The notes below the pieces were generated by a model that worked only from the letters and a program-made list of their open reading frames with translations, was not told the DNA's origin and made no database searches. 64,000 nucleotides of DNA, taken from Lewinellaceae bacterium. GTDB lineage: Bacteria; Bacteroidota; Bacteroidia; Chitinophagales; Saprospiraceae. The position numbers and the translations under genes were made by a program. Position 1 is the first letter of the stretch, and the number at the start of each line of letters is the position of its first letter. The stretch lies in assembly GCA_020636005.1 (NCBI GenBank), contig JACJYR010000001.1:1064001-1128000 (forward strand), in the 5' to 3' direction. Of this stretch, positions 45,953-55,010 are shown piece after piece.

Positions 45953-46867
45953 ATGCCAACCATCCTCATCGCAGGCGGCACCGGCCTTGTCGGCCTTCGC
46001 CTCAGCCAATTGTTGAAAGAAAAAAAATACGACGTGCTGCACCTCAGCCGCTCTAAAGACCCCACTGCCGAATTCCCCGCCTATCAATGGGATTTGGGGA
46101 AAGGCACCATCGACCAGGAGGCTATCGAAAAGGCTGACTACATCATCAACCTCGCCGGGGCGGGCATTGCCGACAAGCCCTGGACGAAGGAGCGAAAACA
46201 GCTCATCATTGACAGCCGGGTGGACAGCACGCAACTGCTAAAAAAATATATTGCGCAGCAAAAAACACCGCCCAAAGCCTACATCGCCGCCTCCGCAGTG
46301 GGCTATTACGGCAGCCGGGGCGACCAATTGATGAAGGAAAGCGACCCACCCGCCGACAAGGGCTTTTTGGCCGAGTCGGTCACGCTTTGGGAAAATGCCA
46401 TCCGGCAGGTGGAAGAAACAGGCGTTCGCCTGGCCACCATCCGCATCGGCATCGTGCTTTCAACCCAGGGCGGGGCGTTGGAAAAAATCCTGCTGCCGTT
46501 CAAGTTTTTCAACGGTGCCTATTTCGGCAGCGGCCAGCAGTGGATGTCGTGGGTGCATATAGACGACCTCTGCCGGATGTTCATCGAGGCCGTTGAAAAT
46601 GAACAGTTTCAAGGTATTTACAACGGAGTTGGGCCACACCCTTCACGGAACAAAGACTTTGTTTACAAAGTAAAAGCGGCACTTGGCAAGCCTGCCCTCA
46701 TCGTGCCCGCCCCCGAAGCCGCCCTCCGCCTGGTCATGGGCGAAATGGCTGATGTAGTGTTTGAAAGCACGAGGGTTTCTTCGGAAAAAATTGAAAAAAC
46801 GGGTTTCAAGTTTCAGTTTCCCGAATTGGTGCCGGCGCTGCGGGATTTGTTGGAAAGAAAGGTTTGA
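45953..46867 (+). CDS. TIGR01777 family SDR epimerase
   Basis: The product is 304 residues from the ATG at 45953. An open extension upstream to 45770 has biased low-complexity text and is not used. The NAD(P)-binding motif GGTGLVG is at residue ~8. The catalytic-type Tyr lies in SAVGYYGSRGD, and the C-terminal DUF1731 tail contains NGVGPHPSRNKDFV. Members of this family are predicted nucleotide-sugar epimerases; the substrate is not known. Homologs are often single genes, as here. It is divergent from the peptide-binding protein gene. Confidence 0.92.
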   Translation: MPTILIAGGTGLVGLRLSQLLKEKKYDVLHLSRSKDPTAEFPAYQWDLGKGTIDQEAIEKADYIINLAGAGIADKPWTKERKQLIIDSRVDSTQLLKKYIAQQKTPPKAYIAASAVGYYGSRGDQLMKESDPPADKGFLAESVTLWENAIRQVEETGVRLATIRIGIVLSTQGGALEKILLPFKFFNGAYFGSGQQWMSWVHIDDLCRMFIEAVENEQFQGIYNGVGPHPSRNKDFVYKVKAALGKPALIVPAPEAALRLVMGEMADVVFESTRVSSEKIEKTGFKFQFPELVPALRDLLERKV

Positions 46868-46992
46868 GGTGTGTACTTTTGCACGCACAAACAAATTGAG
46901 TATGCACTTTCATCTGTATCTGTTATTACTGGTATCCAATTTATTGTCGTTTCGATAGTTGCGCCCTTGAGATCAAGTCATGGGACAAACAA

Positions 46993-47088
46993 ATGCCAGA
47001 AAATTATACACTTATCAAAGCAGAGAATTTCAATAAAGATTTTGACGAGATTTTATTTCAATTACCTAACTGGGTTAAATCTAAATGA
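46993..47088 (+). CDS. Short open frame, possible gene remnant or small protein
   Basis: A frame of 31 codons reads MPENYTLIKAENFNKDFDEI and ends LPNWVKSK. Its codon use is A/T-rich and amphipathic, unlike the surrounding intergenic text. It might be the N-terminal fragment of a lost gene or a small protein. An even shorter hydrophobic frame lies before it at 46902-46958. There is no other support. Confidence 0.25.
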   Translation: MPENYTLIKAENFNKDFDEILFQLPNWVKSK

Positions 47089-47124
47089 TGGCCCCCATCA
47101 TTTCCACAATAAATGTTTGAATAA

Positions 47125-48150
47125 ATGTTCCGTTTCGAGCATCCATACTACCTCTACGGCCTTGGCCTGGTGCCTGTACTGGTACTGCTGTTCGTCCTGT
47201 ATGCCATTTGGCGGAAAAATGCCATCCGGCGCTTTGGGGATGAAAAGCTGGTGCCCCAACTGATGCCTGCCGCCTCCAAATACAAACGGGGCGTGAAGTT
47301 CAGCCTGCTGCTGCTGGCCTTTGTTTTTTTGGTGGTCGGTTGGGCCAACCCACAATGGGGCAGCAAACGGAACAAGGTGAAGCGCAAAAGCGTGGACGTG
47401 CTCATTGCCCTCGACATCTCGAACAGCATGTACGCAGAGGACATTGCCCCCAACCGCATGGAGCGGGCCAAAAAATTCGCCGAAAACCTGGTGGAAAAAC
47501 TCAAGGGCGACCGCATCGGCCTTATCCTTTTTGCAGGCGGTGCCTATCTGCAAATGCCCATCACGACCGACTATGCTGCTGCCGAACTGTTCATCCGCAG
47601 CGCCAGCCCCGACCTGGCCGGCACACAGGGCACGGCCATTGCCGATGCCATCAACCTGGCCCGCCGCAATTTTGTGAACGACGACAAATCGCATAAGGCC
47701 TTTGTCCTCATCACCGATGGCGAAGACCACGACGGTGAGGCGCTCGAAGCTGCCGCCCAGGCCAGGGAAGACGGCATGATACAGTTCACCGTAGGCGTCG
47801 GCACCGAAGAGGGCGCTTTTATCCCGATGAACATCGGCGGCAGGCAGGATTACAAAAGGGACAAGAACGGCCAGCCCGTGCGCTCCCGCCTGAACGAACA
47901 AATGTTGAGCGAACTGGCCTCGAAAGGCGGTGGCGAGTACTTCCCCATCAGCCGGGGCGATGGGGTGGCGACGGCCCTGCAGGAACGGATTGACCAGTTG
48001 GAAAAAAAGGAACTGGAGGTTCGGGCTTTTACTTCTTATGAAAGTTATTTCCAGTATTTCCTCGGGGCAGCCCTCCTGTTGTTATTGGCAGAATTTGTGA
48101 TTTCCTACCGGCGGGAGAAATGGCTGGAGGGGAGGGATATTTTTAAGTAA
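47125..48150 (+). CDS. Bat-type VWA-domain membrane protein (BatA/BatB-like)
   Basis: The product is 341 residues. Two N-terminal membrane helices (residues ~10-27 and ~57-73) and one near the C-terminus (~308-326) flank a VWA domain. The domain carries the metal site DISNSM (residues ~96-101) and a D at the TDGEDHDG motif. This layout is that of BatA and BatB, part of the aerotolerance (Bat) cluster associated with MoxR ATPases and DUF58 proteins. No other bat or moxR genes are next to it here, so it is isolated or the operon continues elsewhere. The last helix is followed by a short basic tail (REKWLEGRDIFK), as in BatB. The role is inferred from family membership only. Confidence 0.88.
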   Translation: MFRFEHPYYLYGLGLVPVLVLLFVLYAIWRKNAIRRFGDEKLVPQLMPAASKYKRGVKFSLLLLAFVFLVVGWANPQWGSKRNKVKRKSVDVLIALDISNSMYAEDIAPNRMERAKKFAENLVEKLKGDRIGLILFAGGAYLQMPITTDYAAAELFIRSASPDLAGTQGTAIADAINLARRNFVNDDKSHKAFVLITDGEDHDGEALEAAAQAREDGMIQFTVGVGTEEGAFIPMNIGGRQDYKRDKNGQPVRSRLNEQMLSELASKGGGEYFPISRGDGVATALQERIDQLEKKELEVRAFTSYESYFQYFLGAALLLLLAEFVISYRREKWLEGRDIFK

Positions 48151-48515
48151 AAAGGGCATGTTGTTGTTTGAAATCGAAGATGCTCGGCAGTAAGTTGTTT
48201 GAGTTGGTTTAAAATCAAAGATGTACGATTAGTGAACTATTGCCCGCACCTGATTTGCAAGTGTTTATGCGAATTTACCGACCTGAACCTTCGATTTCAA
48301 GAAGACCAAATAACTTAAACAATTTTCCGCTCATCCCATCTTTAAGCTGCAGTGGGCATTTCAGCACCGTTTTAGTTTTGAGAGGCCGGGTTATCAAACC
48401 CGGCAGTTTGGCGCCGGAACCGCCGGGTTTGATAACCCGGCCCCTCCATCTGAAAGCCTGCATTTCACCACAAAGTGACGAGGAGCGAAAGGATAAAGGA
48501 ATTCAAAGGCACCGT
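48151..48515. other. Intergenic region with hairpin and repeated TTTGAAATCGAAG words
   Basis: Between the Bat-type gene and the rhodanese gene lie 365 bases. TGAAATCGAAG near 48170 reappears as its complement near 48291, and GTTGTTTGA words recur. An upstream in-frame extension of the rhodanese frame covers this region but is not coding in style. The perfect hairpin is listed separately. Confidence 0.55.
48384..48442. repeat. 59-bp hairpin with perfect 21-bp arms
   Basis: Arms 48384-48404 and 48422-48442 are perfect complements around the core GGGTTATCAAACCC, with a 17-base loop containing GGCGCC. G/C-rich ends without T run. It looks REP-like or could be a strong terminator of the Bat-type gene. 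Confidence 0.8.
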
Positions 48516-49052
48516 ATGGTTTATTTCAAAAAAATAGCTGTTTCAATTTTTGTCTTGTTTTCAACGCTGACAGGGGCAAGAGCCCAGGCACCAGTTGGCA
48601 GCCCCCGCGTGGGCAACCCTGGATTCGACCAGGAAATTGGCCGCCTGCTGAAGTTCACCGTGCCGCTGATCAGTGTGGAAACATTGCGGCAGGAGAAGGG
48701 AAAATACACGATCCTCGATGCCCGCGAGCCGGCCGAGTATGCCGTCAGCCACATCCCCGGCGCAAAAAACGTGGGCTTCGAACATTTCACGGAAGCCAGC
48801 CTCAAAGGGATTTCAACAGAAAAACCCATCGTACTCTATTGCTCGGTCGGCTACCGCAGCGAAAAAATAGGGGAACGCCTGAAAACGATGGGCTATTCAA
48901 ACATTTACAACCTCTATGGCAGCATCTTCGAGTGGGCCAATCAAGGTTTCCCGCTCGAAAACGCCCACGGCAAACCTACCAAAGCCTTGCATACCTACAA
49001 CCAGGATTGGAGCAAATGGGTGGAAAACCCCGCTATTGAGAAGAAATGGTAG
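48516..49052 (+). CDS. Exported rhodanese-domain protein
   Basis: The product is 178 residues from the ATG at 48516. Upstream codons of the same frame are ignored because MVYFKKIAVSIFVLFSTLTG begins a good signal peptide (cleavage near ARAQ). A single rhodanese domain (residues ~50-155) has the entry motif ILDAREPAEYAVSHIPGA and the active-site loop YCSVGYRSE with catalytic Cys109. Its likely location is the periplasm or cell surface, where it would handle sulfane sulfur or a related thiol substrate; the substrate is not known. The C-terminal ~25 residues extend past the domain (LHTYNQDWSKWVENPA), a feature common in Bacteroidota homologs. Confidence 0.9.
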   Translation: MVYFKKIAVSIFVLFSTLTGARAQAPVGSPRVGNPGFDQEIGRLLKFTVPLISVETLRQEKGKYTILDAREPAEYAVSHIPGAKNVGFEHFTEASLKGISTEKPIVLYCSVGYRSEKIGERLKTMGYSNIYNLYGSIFEWANQGFPLENAHGKPTKALHTYNQDWSKWVENPAIEKKW

Positions 49053-49117
49053 GGATGGGTTTGCCTGTTTTCAGTTCGTTTGTTGGCAGCCCACAGTGGG
49101 CCAATTGGATTCTGCTT

Positions 49118-49627
49118 TCATCCTCTTTTCACCATTTTCGTCCAACCATACCGGATAGCTATCAATAAACCAATGAAAATCAAAACCCCTTGCCAGAAAG
49201 GCAGGTAGGAAACCACCCAGATATGCGTTTTGTCCAAGACCCAAAAAATGGAAAATACGGCGAAAATGACGACTATCAAGCCGGTGATTTTATCAAAACC
49301 AGGTATGCTGTCAAGGTCAACCGTTCGGCGGATGATGAGCAGGGTGGCAATCATGGACACTATGGGTAGGACTTGGGTATAAATGTCTGTTTGAAAAATA
49401 CTGCGGCGCTCAAAAACGAACACATACACGCTCAGGGTGACCGCAAAAATGCCCGGCACACAGGCCAGGTAGATCAAGGTAGAATAGGCGTAGCTCCATG
49501 GGGATTCATATTCCGCTCCCTTGGCAATCCATCCCAGCAACAAGGCAGTCATAGGCAAGAGAATGAAAAAAGCCAGTATCCAGGCTGGATGGGCAGAAAG
49601 GAGATCGAAGAATGCTTGCAGGGTCAT
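49118..49627 (-). CDS. Small multi-pass membrane protein of unknown function
   Basis: The product is 169 residues with four strong hydrophobic segments (about residues 15-35, 48-70, 112-130 and 140-160) and a further moderately hydrophobic one around 85-98. Charged loops (e.g. RRTVDLDSIPGFDKI) lie between. I do not recognise a family, and no catalytic motif is visible. It converges on the rhodanese gene and has free space upstream. Consistent membrane topology and codon use support it as a real gene. Confidence 0.75.
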   Translation of the reverse strand: MTLQAFFDLLSAHPAWILAFFILLPMTALLLGWIAKGAEYESPWSYAYSTLIYLACVPGIFAVTLSVYVFVFERRSIFQTDIYTQVLPIVSMIATLLIIRRTVDLDSIPGFDKITGLIVVIFAVFSIFWVLDKTHIWVVSYLPFWQGVLIFIGLLIAIRYGWTKMVKRG

Positions 49628-50008
49628 GGCAGGATGATTTTAAGGGGCAAGTTTAACAGGATTTACGAAAAAGCAAGTGGTAATAAACGTTTTTCAAACA
49701 ACCCCGTTTTTGTACTCAACTAAACAAATCAGCCATTTTTGCTTTCAAGCCAGTCTCCTTCCGTAACTTGCGCCCGTTTATGGCCCATTCCCAACTCCGG
49801 AACGGCTTTTTACAAGGCCGTTGAAAGATTAAATTTCCCAAATTCAGCATTTTGATTTCCGTAGGGTTTGCAGGAACATGCCCTGGGCTCGGAGCCTGCT
49901 TCGATAGCCAGCACCATGATCCTGAACGCTTTTGGCACTGATAATGCAAGGCACTCAACAAACCTGTTACCAGCATTTTTACCCAAGATTTTCGACAAAT
50001 TATAATCC
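49628..50008. other. Gene-free divergent gap
   Basis: About 380 bases between the membrane protein gene and the HYR protein gene. Minus-strand frames at 49716-50010 have no recognisable content. No hairpin or repeat stands out. Promoters for both genes are expected here. Confidence 0.45.
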
Positions 50009-53000
50009 ATGAAAATAACTAAACACCCCTACAGGGCGGCGCTGGATTGCCTTTCTTTTGCACCGGCTTTTTGCTTGCTGCTGCTCATTTTCCTTCTTTT
50101 TTTTACAAACGACATTGCTGCCCAATGCACCCTTTCCTGCCAAAATTTGCAAGTTTCCCTGGACGAGGACTGCGAATCGGAAGTAACGGCCCAAGCCCTG
50201 CTGTCAAGTGGCATCCCGCCGGGCTGCGTCGGGCCAATTACCGTAGAGGTGCAGCTTCCCAACGGGAACCCCATCCCCACCAGCCCCTTCGTGACGGGTG
50301 CCAACATCGGCCAGGCGCTCATCGGGAGGGTTACTGACCAGGCCAGCGGCAACTCCTGCTGGGGCAATATTTTGGTGGAAGATAAACTCAAGCCCGTCCT
50401 GAACTGCCAGGATACGCTCATTTCCTGTTTCGCCGATCCCGACCCCGACTCGCTGGGCTATCCCGATATAACAGACAATTGCACGGGGTCGGGTTCGATT
50501 GTAGTTTCCTACTTCGACGTCCTGGCCAGTTTTTCCTGTACGCTCCACGACACCATCACCATCATCACCCGCCAATGGACGGCCAGCGACAACAGCGGCA
50601 ACAGCGCCTCCTGTGTACAGAAAATATACATCGAACGGCCTGTACTCGACTCTATCGTTTTTCCCCTCAATTTTGACGACGACGACCGCCCCGCCCTTGG
50701 CTGCCCGGCAGCGGACACCTCGGTGACCCACTGCGGGGAGCCTTCCTTCAAGGGCTACCCCGTGGACAGCATCTGCGGCTTCCTGGCCAGTTATACCAAC
50801 GTGGTGGTGCCGATATGCCAGGGGAGCTACGCCGTTTTCCGGCAATGGGAGGTGTACGACGGCTGTGCCGGTGCTACCCGTGAGCACGACCAGGTCATCA
50901 ATGTGCTGGACACCCTGCCGCCCACCCTCGCCTGCCCCAGCGACGTGACCGTGAACACAAGTAACCTCGATTGCACGGCTACGGTCGTGCTGCCCGTGCC
51001 TGCCACGTTCGACTCCTGCAGCAGTTCCGTCTCCGTCAGCGTCGAGGGGAGCTTTGGCACCGTGAACGGCATGACCATCTACAACCTACCAAGGGGCGAT
51101 TATGCAACCACTTGCATTGCCACCGACCAATGCGGCAATTCGAGCACTTGTTTATTCAATATAAAGGTAAAAGACAACGTGCCGCCGGTGGCCGTGAGCG
51201 TGAGCAACCCCATCATTTCCCTGTTGCCGAGCGAGCCTACCTACCTGCCCGCCGCTACTTTCAACGGCGGTAGCTGGGACAATTGCAGCACCATGACCTT
51301 CACCGGCCGCAGGCTCGACTCGCCGCACTGCCCCGGCAATGATGCAACGCCTTTCGGGCCGACCATTCCGTTTTACTGCTGCGATGCCAACCATGCCGTG
51401 ATGATCGAACTGAAAGTAACCGATGTGGAGGGGAATTCAAGCACAGTCGGCACGATGGTGGAGGTGGTGGACAACCTGAACCCCGGCATCACCTGCCCGG
51501 CGGACATCACCCTCGGTTGCGGGGAAGATTACGAAGCACTCGCCCTGACAGGGGAACCAATTGCCGCCGACAATTGCAGTGGTTATACTATTGATACTAC
51601 AGATTTAGTGAATTTGAGCAATTGCGGCACTGGCCTCGTACAGCGCACCTGGACCATCACCGACATTGTGGGCCGCACCGCTTCCTGTACCCAGGAGATC
51701 CTGCTGGAAAATGCCGATCCCTTTTACATCAATGAAAACAACAGTGCCGACCCGCACGACGACGTGGTCTGGCCTACTAACTACATTTCCAACACCTGCG
51801 GCACCGGCCTCCACCCCGACAGCCTGCCCGCCGGATTCAACTACCCGCAAATACTGGCCGACTCCAACTGCGCCCTGATTGCCGTTTCCTATACCGATAC
51901 CTGGCTCTCCACGCCCAACAATGTCTGCATTGAAATACTGCGGAACTGGGTCATCATTGATTGGTGCCAGTTCAACCAGTCCACCTACGAAGGCTCCTGG
52001 ACTTACGGCCAAATCATCCGCATCACTAATTCAGACTACCCGCAGTTTACTGCCCTGTGCGAAGATCAGCACTATTGCAGTTTCGACGATGACTGCCAGG
52101 TTGGGACGGCAACGTTTTCAGTGGCTGCCACGGACGACTGTACGCCTGCCAATCAATTGGTTTATTCCTATTGGATTGATTTATTCGACGACGGTACGAA
52201 CAACCAGTCCGGCAACGGTGCAGCTGCGACGGGCAGCTACCCGCTGGGCACCCACCGTATTTTTTTCAGGGTGAAAGACGGGTGTGGCAACGAGACCATT
52301 TGCGATCACCTGTTTACCATAGAAGATTGCAAGGCACCAACCCCTTACTGCCAGGATGTTGTGGCGGTAATTTCAGATCCAATCGCACCGGCAGTACAAG
52401 TAATGGCATCCGGATTCGATGCTGGCAGTTATGACAACTGTACGCCGGAAGCGGCACTGCGCTTTTCATTTTCCCAAAATGTAGATGATACGGTCAGGGT
52501 ACTCGACTGCAGCCACGTGGGTTTGGGCAACCTTGAAATATGGGTGACGGACGAAGCGGGCAACAGCGATTTTTGCGCCGTTGTACTGAACCTGCAGGCC
52601 AGCAGTGCAGCCTGCCCGACTTCCTCGTCCATCAGTGGGCAGGTGATGACGGCTGACAGCAACGGCGTGGCTTTGGTTTCCGTTGCCATCAATAACCCCT
52701 CGCTGCTGGACAGCATGACCACCGGGCCTTCGGGCCAGTTCCAATTCCTCGATTTGCCTGCTGGCGGCGACTACACCGTTACCCCCTTGAAGGATATAAA
52801 CCCCCTGAACGGGGTAACGACCTTTGACCTCGTGCTCATCTCCCGGCACATCCTGGGGATTTCGCCACTGGATACGCCCTATAAGATTATTGCCGCCGAC
52901 ATCAACCACTCTAACACGGTGACGACCTTTGATCTGGTGGGCCTGCGGAAAATGATACTTTTCATTACGGCTGAATTCCCTAACAACACCTCGTGGCGCT

Positions 53001-53158
53001 TTGTAGATGCCAGCCATCACTTTTCCAACCCGGCCAACCCATTTGCCGATAGCTTTCCGGAAATCTTTTCCGTCAACAACCTCGACACGGCGGCGGCGGT
53101 CAACTTCATTGCCATCAAAGTGGGGGACGTGAACGGGTCGGCAAATCCAGGGCTGTAA
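50009..53158 (+). CDS. Secreted HYR-repeat protein with dockerin-like C-terminus and no T9SS sorting domain
   Basis: The product is 1049 residues. A signal segment (FAPAFCLLLLIFLLFFTNDIA) is followed by several HYR-type Ig domains, recognised by P.L.CP.DVTV, D.C, and ATD.CGNSS.C motifs, with regular Cys pairs. From about residue 870 a carboxypeptidase-regulatory-like domain (SISGQVMTADSNGVALVSV) leads to two dockerin-like helices (NGVTTFDLVLISRHILGI and NTVTTFDLVGLRKMILFI) separated by an IIAADINHS calcium-loop-like word. The protein stops at GDVNGSANPGL, exactly where homologs usually continue to a sorting domain. The family is usually extracellular. How this one leaves the outer membrane is unclear. 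The gene is monocistronic. Confidence 0.92.
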   Translation: MKITKHPYRAALDCLSFAPAFCLLLLIFLLFFTNDIAAQCTLSCQNLQVSLDEDCESEVTAQALLSSGIPPGCVGPITVEVQLPNGNPIPTSPFVTGANIGQALIGRVTDQASGNSCWGNILVEDKLKPVLNCQDTLISCFADPDPDSLGYPDITDNCTGSGSIVVSYFDVLASFSCTLHDTITIITRQWTASDNSGNSASCVQKIYIERPVLDSIVFPLNFDDDDRPALGCPAADTSVTHCGEPSFKGYPVDSICGFLASYTNVVVPICQGSYAVFRQWEVYDGCAGATREHDQVINVLDTLPPTLACPSDVTVNTSNLDCTATVVLPVPATFDSCSSSVSVSVEGSFGTVNGMTIYNLPRGDYATTCIATDQCGNSSTCLFNIKVKDNVPPVAVSVSNPIISLLPSEPTYLPAATFNGGSWDNCSTMTFTGRRLDSPHCPGNDATPFGPTIPFYCCDANHAVMIELKVTDVEGNSSTVGTMVEVVDNLNPGITCPADITLGCGEDYEALALTGEPIAADNCSGYTIDTTDLVNLSNCGTGLVQRTWTITDIVGRTASCTQEILLENADPFYINENNSADPHDDVVWPTNYISNTCGTGLHPDSLPAGFNYPQILADSNCALIAVSYTDTWLSTPNNVCIEILRNWVIIDWCQFNQSTYEGSWTYGQIIRITNSDYPQFTALCEDQHYCSFDDDCQVGTATFSVAATDDCTPANQLVYSYWIDLFDDGTNNQSGNGAAATGSYPLGTHRIFFRVKDGCGNETICDHLFTIEDCKAPTPYCQDVVAVISDPIAPAVQVMASGFDAGSYDNCTPEAALRFSFSQNVDDTVRVLDCSHVGLGNLEIWVTDEAGNSDFCAVVLNLQASSAACPTSSSISGQVMTADSNGVALVSVAINNPSLLDSMTTGPSGQFQFLDLPAGGDYTVTPLKDINPLNGVTTFDLVLISRHILGISPLDTPYKIIAADINHSNTVTTFDLVGLRKMILFITAEFPNNTSWRFVDASHHFSNPANPFADSFPEIFSVNNLDTAAAVNFIAIKVGDVNGSANPGL

Positions 53159-53199
53159 AGGGTAGGTGGATGAATGGCCCTTTTATGCCATTGAGGGGA

Positions 53200-54918
53200 C
53201 TATTCGTACATCTTCCCCTCCGCAGCTTTTTTCTTGAGCAAAAGGGATTTGCCGCCAGCTTCCACTGCTTTTTGCCAATACTCCACGGCGCTTGCTGCGT
53301 TGCCCATTTGAAACAACACATCGCCGTAATGTTCCAGTACACTGGGATTGTTGCTGCCGCCGTGTTCGATGGCTTTTTCGAGCCATGATTTTGCCGAGTT
53401 GAAGTCTTTCATTTTATAAAAAACAAAAGCCAGCGCATCCTCGTGGGCGGGCAGGTTGGGGGCGAGGTCGTTTAGTTTCTCGGCGAGTTGTTTGGCTTTG
53501 GCGAGCTGTTCACTGGTGGCGCCATTAGGGCGGGCGGCGAGGTGGTAGCTGTAGTTCCGGAGCACCAAAGGTTCGTTCGGATTGAGCTGCAGGGCCTCCT
53601 CAAAAGACTCGTCCGAACGGTCGTACTGTTTGAGGTAGAAGTAGGTTTTGCCCATTTCGTTCAGGATTTCGTAGCGCAGGCGGCTATTGTTGCCGGACAT
53701 GAGCAGCGCCTGTTGGAGCGAACCGAGGGCATCTTTGTATTTCTCCGTGCCGTTATAGGCGAGGCCATTCAGGTATTGTGCCGTTGCCTGGTTGGGGAAA
53801 ATGTCGAGGGCTTTTTCGGAGTATTTGGCCAGGTTGGCATAATCCTGCTGGTCGGCGTAGATATACAGCAACTGCTCCCACACGGCCCATACGTTGTCGT
53901 CCAGTTCGAGGGTTTTTTTATATTTTTCGAGGGCACTTTCCCGCTCGCCGGCATAGTACAGCACATCGCCCAACACCGAATATGCCTTGGCGGAATTGGG
54001 GTGCATTTTTTCCAAAACAGCAACCAGTTCCAGCAGTGCGACGCCCAAATCTTTCCCGCCTGTGTCGGCGAACTGGGTGACATAGGGCAGTATCTCAGTG
54101 ATTTTCACATCAATGTTCACATTGGGGTTTTCAAAAACGGGCTTCAGGGAATTCAGAAAGGCGACATCGTCGTTGCCTTTGGCGGATTCTGCCAGGGCAA
54201 TTTTTGCACGGGCATCGTTGGGGTCTATCTGAAGGATAGTTTTATAGACTTCCCGCGATTTCTCTTTTTGGTCGATTTGGTCGTAGAAAGTAGCCAACAG
54301 GTGCTGATATTCCGTTTTTTCCGGGAAAATGGCGACGAGGTTTTCCAGTTCCTTCCCCGCCTTTTTATAGTCTCCCATACCCAGGTAGAGGGTATGCTTA
54401 TGGCGGGTCGTCTCTTCGTTCACCCCGATCATTTTTTCCAGGGAGTCATAGACTTTTATTGCTTTTTCCGGCTCGCCGGCCCTCACCAGGAAGTAGGCCC
54501 ATTTGAAATAATACTCCTCATTATGGGGGTCTGATTTTGCAAGTTGTTCATATATCGAAGCGGCGTCTTTGTCCTTGCTGGTGAGTTGATAGAGGTCGGC
54601 GAGGTATTTCTTGAACCAGGTATTGCCGGCGTCCCAATCCGCTGCGTTTTTGGCGGCAGCCACGGCCTTTTCCATATCCTTAGTGGCTTCGTAGGCACGG
54701 GCCAGCTCAAAGGCAGCCGCGCCATTGGTAGGTTCCTTTTCCAGTACTTCCTGGAACTTGGGGATGGCCTTGTCCCAGTTGCCGAGCAGTTTTTCCCGTA
54801 TGCCGTCCAGGAAGATTTCCTGGGTCTTTATCTCTGTTTCTGTTACAAAACCATCATCCTGCCCCTTGGCTGGCAAGGCAAAAAGTACAGGCAAAAGAAG
54901 TAATAGGTATTTAGACAT
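53200..54918 (-). CDS. Secreted tetratricopeptide-repeat protein
   Basis: The product is 572 residues from the ATG at 54918 (MSKYLLLLLPVLFALPAKGQ, a signal peptide). An extension of 32 codons upstream has low-complexity text and is rejected. The mature part is almost entirely TPR helices, about 13-15 units, with the usual A..YE....Y..A and P.N....N pattern; for example SVLGDVLYYAGERESALEKY and LNGLAYNGTEKYKDALGSL. TPR proteins scaffold complexes; this one should act in the periplasm. It lies 92 bases downstream of the sugar nucleotidyltransferase on the same strand and may be co-transcribed with it. Confidence 0.9.
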   Translation of the reverse strand: MSKYLLLLLPVLFALPAKGQDDGFVTETEIKTQEIFLDGIREKLLGNWDKAIPKFQEVLEKEPTNGAAAFELARAYEATKDMEKAVAAAKNAADWDAGNTWFKKYLADLYQLTSKDKDAASIYEQLAKSDPHNEEYYFKWAYFLVRAGEPEKAIKVYDSLEKMIGVNEETTRHKHTLYLGMGDYKKAGKELENLVAIFPEKTEYQHLLATFYDQIDQKEKSREVYKTILQIDPNDARAKIALAESAKGNDDVAFLNSLKPVFENPNVNIDVKITEILPYVTQFADTGGKDLGVALLELVAVLEKMHPNSAKAYSVLGDVLYYAGERESALEKYKKTLELDDNVWAVWEQLLYIYADQQDYANLAKYSEKALDIFPNQATAQYLNGLAYNGTEKYKDALGSLQQALLMSGNNSRLRYEILNEMGKTYFYLKQYDRSDESFEEALQLNPNEPLVLRNYSYHLAARPNGATSEQLAKAKQLAEKLNDLAPNLPAHEDALAFVFYKMKDFNSAKSWLEKAIEHGGSNNPSVLEHYGDVLFQMGNAASAVEYWQKAVEAGGKSLLLKKKAAEGKMYE

Positions 54919-55010
54919 GCTTGCTAATGGTGAATGGCGAATGATGAATGGTAAATGGCGAGTACCGAGATATTCACCATTTACCATCCACCGTTTACCA
55001 TTAAATTTCA

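Noticed and set aside
48240..48515. An N-terminal extension of the rhodanese protein
   Set aside because: It translates through a perfect hairpin and would put the signal peptide inside the protein.
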